A stretch of 64,000 nt of DNA from Dillenia suffruticosa (Eukaryota > Streptophyta > Magnoliopsida > Dilleniales > Dilleniaceae): the NCBI GenBank assembly GCA_033439265.1, contig JAVTVX010000018.1, positions 8,416,501 to 8,480,500 of the forward strand. The letters run 5' to 3'. A program made the position numbers and the translations under genes. This document shows, piece by piece, positions 58,870 to 64,000 of this stretch (the first letter of the stretch is position 1; the number at the start of each line of letters is the position of its first letter). Below the pieces are notes generated by a model. That model saw nothing but the letters and a program-made list of their open reading frames with translations. It ran no database searches and had not been told where the DNA came from.

Positions 58870-60190
58870 ACCGTAAATTGACCCGTGAAATTCAAAATTA
58901 TGGTTGAACCGATTGAACCATGGGTCAATATTGTTGAACCACTAGTTTTTTAATAATAATTTAAAAATAATTTAAAATAAATATATATTAATTTCATATT
59001 TTCAGATAAAAATTTAAAAATAAATTTTTAATAAATATAAAATCAACAATTACTCATAAAATTCATATTAATAAGTAAAAACAAAATAACTAAATTATAA
59101 AATCATACAAAATATAAACTAAAATCATAACATCCAAAACTTGATAGTCTCGTTACCTTATAAAAATTAAAGAAATAATCTTAAAAGTCTGAATATTTCA
59201 AATCAAACATCATACAATTGGTTGAGAAAAAGGAAACATGGGCAACATAATTGTTGTTAAAACACAGCCTTGCTTACTCTTAAGTGGTGGGGAAAATGTA
59301 GCAGTCAGAAGTCAGAACCTGCTCAGGGGCAGAAGCCTGGTCATGTCTGATCAGCAGGTTCATTCTTTTGGACCAAAGCCTTGCTTACTCTAAGTGATCG
59401 GGAAAGCCATAATTAAGTTATGAAACCTACTACAATACATAGAGTTTGATTCTAGACCACCCCACATGCTATAATTCTTTTGAAACATCAAAATTATACA
59501 TATAGAAATTTTGTGTGATAAAGACTGAGTCAAGCCCATCAATGTCCACCTCCGTACTCTCTATGTTTAGTACTACTACTCCATCTAAGTCAATGACTAT
59601 CTTTCTGGATAAATGACTAACTTCAACATCTCAATCAAGTTTTTAAATTGGGCACTCAAGTTAATCAAATCTGTAAAAAGAGTCAATGGCAAGCATAAAG
59701 GAATAGGGTAGAGCAAAAACAGCACTGCCACAATCAAGTAAGCCGCCATGCCACCAAAACTAATCTAATAAACTATAGAAATTGAATGTCTGCAGTTTAT
59801 CGTTTACCACAAATCCTTCGTGGCTCAAATAACAACAGAAGTAACAGGCATAAATTAACAATTTTAGTAAACTATAAAAATAACAGAAATAACAGAAATT
59901 AAAAAAAACTATAGAAATAACCACAGAAATTAACATCTAAGTCAATTGATTTGCCTTAAAAACTATAGCCAAAGGATTGCACATTGCAGAGACCAGAGAG
60001 AGAATAGACCCGAACCTGTAGAACAAATCACGACTGTAGAACCTAAGAGAAAGACAGACGATTACCTGCAATTGCACAAATTGGAACTAATTAGACAAAT
60101 TAGGTCAGAAGGAGAATCGTGCTAGAGAGAGACAGAGATTTGAGATTATTATTTCAAAACCCTAAAAATTAAAATCCAAATCTAACTTGG
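58870..60190. other. Noncoding stretch
   Basis: AT-rich; GGTTGAACCGATTGAACC-type sequence at 58900 resembles repeats common in plant intergenic DNA. No exons recognised. Confidence 0.5.
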
Positions 60191-60270
60191 TTGAACTTGA
60201 AAAAAAATCTGGGAACCACACTAGAGATAGAAAGAGAGAGACAGAGACAGAGAGAGAATGAGATCCTTAC

Positions 60271-60475
60271 CTTAGGTCAGAAATTTGCGGCCAACGAAGA
60301 GATGGAGATCGGCGAGAGCGAGAGAGAGAGTGAAAAGAGACTCAATCTCGATCGACAGCAAGCGAGACGGAGAGCGAAGTTGAGAGGGAGAGCAACGAGA
60401 GCGAGAGAGAGAGAGCGGTCGATCGAAGAGAGAGAGAGAATGTTCTCTGAGTGGGAGCTTTCTACGGATGTGACC
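60271..60475 (-). other. CT-rich leader-like segment with strong splice donor
   Basis: Minus strand: CT-rich, then CTGACCTAAG|GTAAGG at 60271. Looks like a 5'UTR exon of an unidentified minus-strand transcript, or an alternative start for COA5. The overlapping Arg/Glu-rich plus frame is a composition artefact. Confidence 0.3.
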
Positions 60476-60570
60476 CGTTAAAAAAAAAAAAATCAAACTA
60501 ATTTCGAAAATGTTGTAACATGACGAGTCATGTATTGTGCAACTCGACATGCACGAGTCTGTATTGTGCA

Positions 60571-60597
60571 ACTCGACATGCATAGAGCATGTCGAGT
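60571..60597. repeat. Perfect palindrome, 11-bp arms
   Basis: ACTCGACATGC, loop ATAGA, GCATGTCGAGT. Two more direct copies of ACTCGACATG lie at 60542-60551 and about 60605-60614. Confidence 0.9.
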
Positions 60598-60777
60598 ATT
60601 CGAAACTCGACATGTTTATATCATAAATCACCAAGTTATGTACAAAATTAAATCTTAAAAAATTAAAAAAAAAAACAATCTCAAAACAAAAAATATTTAG
60701 AAAATAACCTCATTTAATCACGAGTTGAACTCGCGATATCACGTGACAACACCCGATTAGACGAAAGTCACGTATCG

Positions 60778-60818
60778 CATCTTCAAAACACGACACAGTT
60801 TGTCGCGTCTTGAAGATG
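60778..60818. repeat. Inverted repeat, 18-bp arms, 5-bp loop
   Basis: CATCTTCAAAACACGACA at 60778-60795, loop CAGTT, TGTCGCGTCTTGAAGATG at 60801-60818; two mismatches, both allowing G-T pairs in RNA. Confidence 0.9.
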
Positions 60819-60824
60819 TGACAG

Positions 60825-61190
60825 TCCTCCTCTCCCTGCCGCCCGTAGCTCTCCTGTGGCTCCTCCCTCCGCCACCCGTGGCGCGACTCTTTCCCTCCCT
60901 CCCCCGCTCGCGACTCTCTCTTTCCCTTCCTCCCCCGCCTGCAGCACTGCTCCTCTCCCCCTCCCTCCCCCTACGGCTCTCTCTCTCCCTCCCTCCACCC
61001 CACGACTCTCTCTCTCCCCCGCGACATGCAGCCCCTCCCTCCGCCACCCGCAACTCTCTCTCTCCCTCCCTCCCCCGCGGCTCTCTCTCTCCCTCCCCCG
61101 CCCGCAACTGTCTCTCTCTCCCTCCCCCCGCGGCTATCTCTCTCTCTCCCTTCCTCCCCCGCCTGCGACTCTCTCTCCCCCATGACATAG
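60825..61190. repeat. CT/GC-rich degenerate minisatellite
   Basis: About a dozen degenerate 25-30 bp units of the form GCGACTCTCTCTCTCCCTCC followed by CCCC. Long open frames on both strands across it (for example 60757-61395 minus) encode only RE/GG or SLP repeats and are not genes. Confidence 0.85.
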
Positions 61191-61559
61191 TCTGTTGTGG
61201 GTTCAACCCATGACATAAGGGGCCACAAACGGAATTATTTTCCATCGAAAATTGTTTTAAATTTTTTTTTAGGGTTAGATCCGTACATATCTCATAAACC
61301 ACCCCGCCCCTTGTTCTTTCGTCTTTCTTTCCTTCTTCTTCCCTTCTTCTTTTCTTCTCTCCTCCTCCACTGCGGACGACAGCATATTCTCCCACTGTGC
61401 AGACGATCTACAGCATCTAAGGAGATCTGCAATCTTGGGGTAATTAACTGAACATGATCCAAGCATTTGCAAGATCTGCATGATTAATTTTTGCGAAAGT
61501 AAAATCTTGTTTATCCTTTGCAAAGTTTGAAATTTTGATATATTTATATTGATTCAATT

Positions 61560-62345
61560 TTTATATACATTATTAAATTAATGTGTTTTTCGTTCATTGA
61601 ATAAGATTTTGCGGATATTGAATAAGAAAAATTAGGATTTAAGGTTTTTTAAATTTAGAATAAAATTAGAGTCAGGGGTTTTTCAAAAATTTAATAATTA
61701 GTAAATTTATTATTTATATTTAAATTAATATTATTTACCTAGATTGGTTAACATTGTCATATTAATTTGTTTAGAAATTATGGTTTTTTTTTAAATTTAG
61801 GACCGAATTAGGGTTTAGGGTTTTATCAAAAATTTAATTATTAATAATTTTAAAAAATTTAAAATCAGTAATTCAATTAATATTATTTAACTAATTTGAT
61901 AAATTGTTTATTGATTTATTTAAAATTTAAATTTAGGGTTTAAATTTAAAATTTTAGTAATTTAGGGTTTTAATATATTTAAATTTATTATTTATAGTTA
62001 GATTGAGAAATGAATTGAATTTAGTATAGTATTTAGGTATGTTCGAAATTAATATTAATTTAGAAATTAGGGTTTTTTAAATTTAGAACTGAATTAGGAT
62101 TTAGGGTTTTTAAAAAAAATTTAATTATTTGTAATTTTAGAAAAGTTAATATTAGTAGTTTAATTAATATTATTTAATTAATTTGGTTAATTGTTTGTTT
62201 ATTTGTTTGAAATTTAAATTTAGGAACGAATTAGGGTTTAAGATTTAGACTTTTAATTTAGGGTTAATTTTAAATTTTTTTTAAATTAAAAATTGATTTG
62301 AATTTAGTATTATTTTAAATGGATATTGACATATAACAGTAATAA
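61560..62345. repeat. AT-rich degenerate repeat with TTAGGGTTT motifs
   Basis: Blocks at about 61630, 61780, 62070 and 62220 share the order TTTAAATTTAG, GAATTAGG, TTTAGGGTTTT, then an ATTAATATTATTT stretch. TTTAGGG occurs repeatedly, like the plant telomere unit, but not in tandem. Confidence 0.6.
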
Positions 62346-62369
62346 ATTATTTTTTGATGTTAAGTAAAA

Positions 62370-62594
62370 ATGACGGATATTGTGAAATTGTTATATTACA
62401 CAAATGGTGAAATTGTAATGGTTGAAAACGGAATCAGTTATAATTGTGGAAATTGTATCGATATTGTCCCACCCTATCGCGTAAAAATTGATTGTATTTG
62501 TATTTTAATCATAATTCCCGATATGTTTGTTATTACGCCATATATTATGAATTTGTCAAACTTTCAAATCATTTGTTTTTCTTTTAACAGTTAA
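62370..62594 (+). CDS. Short exon resembling the N-terminus of MULE transposases
   Basis: An open frame of 74 codons: MTDIVKLLYYTNGEIVMVEN, then GISYNCGNCIDIVPPYRVKI. The pattern of a short hydrophobic start, YY.NGEI, then YNC.N and a basic turn recalls the small N-terminal domain of plant Mutator-like transposases. Its 3' limit as an exon is uncertain; splicing could occur well before the stop. It lies 130 bp upstream of the PMD exon on the same strand, suggesting one transcription unit or element. Confidence 0.4.
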   Translation: MTDIVKLLYYTNGEIVMVENGISYNCGNCIDIVPPYRVKIDCICILIIIPDMFVITPYIMNLSNFQIICFSFNS

Positions 62595-62725
62595 TGCACG
62601 TTCACAGATCTTATATGTGTCATTAACTTTCCATATGTCTTTATTAATTCCGTATATTTTTCTTAACGCACAATATATGTTACTTATTTAAAGTATTAAT
62701 TAATTTTCCTTTAAAATTTTTGTAG

Positions 62726-64000
62726 ATAGATCCAGGATCTTCTGATCCGAGTCTTTCACAGCTACAGTAACGCCACTGTTCTTCTACGGTTTGGCAGGGA
62801 GACGATATGACCATTTCCCTCACTTGTCATTGACGTGAGGCCGTGCTACACCGTTTGGAGTACGATCAGATTGACAAGCGAGTTCTCCATTTTCTCGAGC
62901 AGTTAGGATTTTTGGGCATTACTCGACTGCGATTTATTCAGTTAGATTGACACCTGATTACGACTTTAGTGGAGTGATGGAGGCCGGAGACTCATACTTT
63001 TCACCTCTCCCATGGTGAGTTGACTATCAAACTTCAAAACGTAGAGATACTCCTAGGGTTACCTGTGGACGGACATCCTGTAGTCGTTAGGACTGCGAGA
63101 GTACCGTGGGGTGATATGTATGAGAGACTCTTGGGTGTTAGACCTCCATGGTCTGTGTTTAGATGTTACACTTTGAGTATGTCATGGTTGTCTAAGTTTT
63201 TTTCTAATTTGTCCGATGGAGTCGATGATATACATATTGCACAGTGGACACGGATTTATATTTTACTTTTGTTAAGAGATGTGTTGTTTTGAGATAAAAC
63301 AGTATATTATGTACATTTATAGTTTTAGTATTATTAGACGACTTAGAGGTTTCGAGTAATTATAGTTGGGGTTCTGCGTACCTAGCATATTTGTATAGAC
63401 AGTTTTGTATTGTCACGCACCCAGATTCACGTGAGATAAGTGGCACATTAGTTTTGTTACAGATTTGGGAGTGGGAGCGGTTCCCTTACATGACTCCTAT
63501 TCAATGGTCGTTGCACGGAGATGGGGATGGCTGGCTTGCTTTGTGGTAGAGGGTAGATTTTGACATCACTACTTTTCCTACACACGTAGTCTCAGTGTAT
63601 AGGGAGGCACTAAATAGGCAGGTGATGGATCAGGTCGTCTGAGTACCGTACACGGAGAATTTATTGGCATCCCTCCCTAGCTACTATCACGAGGGGAGAG
63701 ATATTTGGCACGCGCATATCCCATTAATCTGTTTTACTATCGTGGAATGGTACTTTCCAGACAGAGTGTTACGACAGTTTGGAGCATATCAACACATTCC
63801 GATTCATTATGACACAGAAGATAGACTCCATGATACGAGCACTTAAGGTACGTTGGAGGTCGATTGGTCGGTGGATTATGCAGTCTACGTTGATCTTTGG
63901 AGGCACCGACACGACTATTTAGTTTTATTAGATATTTCGTTTAGACCAGCCGTCGATCTTGCCTACTCTGCTTGGTTTCGTACCATCTCCTGTAGATTCG
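62726..64000 (+). pseudogene. Plant mobile domain (PMD, MAIN/MAIL1-like) gene remnant, continues past the window
   Basis: The PMD (aminotransferase-like, plant mobile domain) occurs in host MAIN/MAIL proteins and in plant transposons. After an acceptor-like TTTTTGTAG the frame from 62726 reads DPGSSDPSLSQLQ, later THTFHLSHGELTIKLQNVEI, LLGLPVDGHPVV, and ILLLLRDVLF to 63289. After one frameshift near 63300-63316 it reads LLDDLEVSSNYSWGSAYLAY, LLQIWEWERFPYM, ASLPSYYHEGRDIWHAHIPL, then ICFTIVEWYFPDRVLRQFG, to the window end. In-frame stops lie at 62768, 62831, 62948, 62975 and 63290, then 63547, 63640 and 63844. The closely spaced conserved motifs make the assignment firm; the copy is dead as read. 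Confidence 0.87.

Noticed and set aside
60757-61395. 212-codon minus-strand open frame and overlapping plus-strand frames
   Set aside because: Produced by the CT minisatellite; encodes only RE, GG, or SLP runs.
61560-62345. Interstitial telomere array
   Set aside because: TTTAGGG occurs repeatedly but not as contiguous tandem units.

Overview
The window reads as nuclear DNA of a flowering plant, most likely a eudicot. Three conserved plant genes are split into short exons by long AT-rich introns with GT-AG junctions. The space between exons is crowded with plant-type transposable elements: RTE-clade LINEs with (TTG)n tails, L1-type LINE pieces, Ty1/copia and Ty3/gypsy elements, tRNA-derived SINEs, a CACTA-like element, a hAT-like MITE, and a plant mobile domain (PMD) remnant. 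I see no bacterial operon, CRISPR array, rRNA gene or tRNA gene. The species cannot be named from this sequence.

All three host genes lie on the minus strand. (1) At 7-8179 is a type I-B cation/H+ exchanger (CAX2/CAX5-like). Its last exons fall off the left edge, and its noncoding first exon may lie at about 13.7 kb. (2) At 29540-36520 is a complete NDC80/HEC1 kinetochore gene with four exons and 574 codons; its 4.4-kb intron holds a hAT-like MITE and an L1 fragment. (3) At 40191-54907 is a complete COA5/PET191 cytochrome c oxidase assembly gene. It encodes only 71 residues, yet spans 14.7 kb because its last intron is 14.3 kb long and filled with nested retroelements. That intron appears to use a GC-AG donor. 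The three genes are functionally unrelated (vacuolar ion transport, chromosome segregation, mitochondrial complex IV assembly).

Region by region. 0-8.2 kb: CAX exons, with two L1 pieces and a 5'-truncated RTE LINE in introns. 8.45-11.3 kb: a 2.83-kb solo LTR with a perfect 5-bp target duplication. 11.3-16.5 kb: AT-rich sequence without coding signal. 16.5-21.2 kb: a decayed copia element (minus strand) split by a 3-kb RTE LINE. 22.5-23.9 kb: a CACTA-like non-autonomous element. 25.1-26.4 kb: the complementary half of a similar copia element, on the plus strand. 29.5-36.6 kb: NDC80. 38.4 kb: a gypsy-like polypurine-tract remnant. 40.2-54.9 kb: COA5, with a SINE, a gypsy element (A) whose 5' LTR is split by an RTE LINE, and a second gypsy element (B) embedded in a duplicated, chimeric arrangement. 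55.6-57.7 kb: a probable LTR. 58.7-61.2 kb: CT/GA-rich leader-like sequences, short palindromes and a minisatellite. 62.4-64.0 kb: a small exon resembling the N-terminus of MULE transposases, followed by a PMD gene decayed mainly by transition mutations.

The most notable observations are the giant GC-AG intron in a 71-codon gene, the layered retroelement nest inside it with a duplicated gag-LTR unit, the copia halves in opposite orientation, and the PMD remnant. I found nothing I would call an undescribed molecular system.
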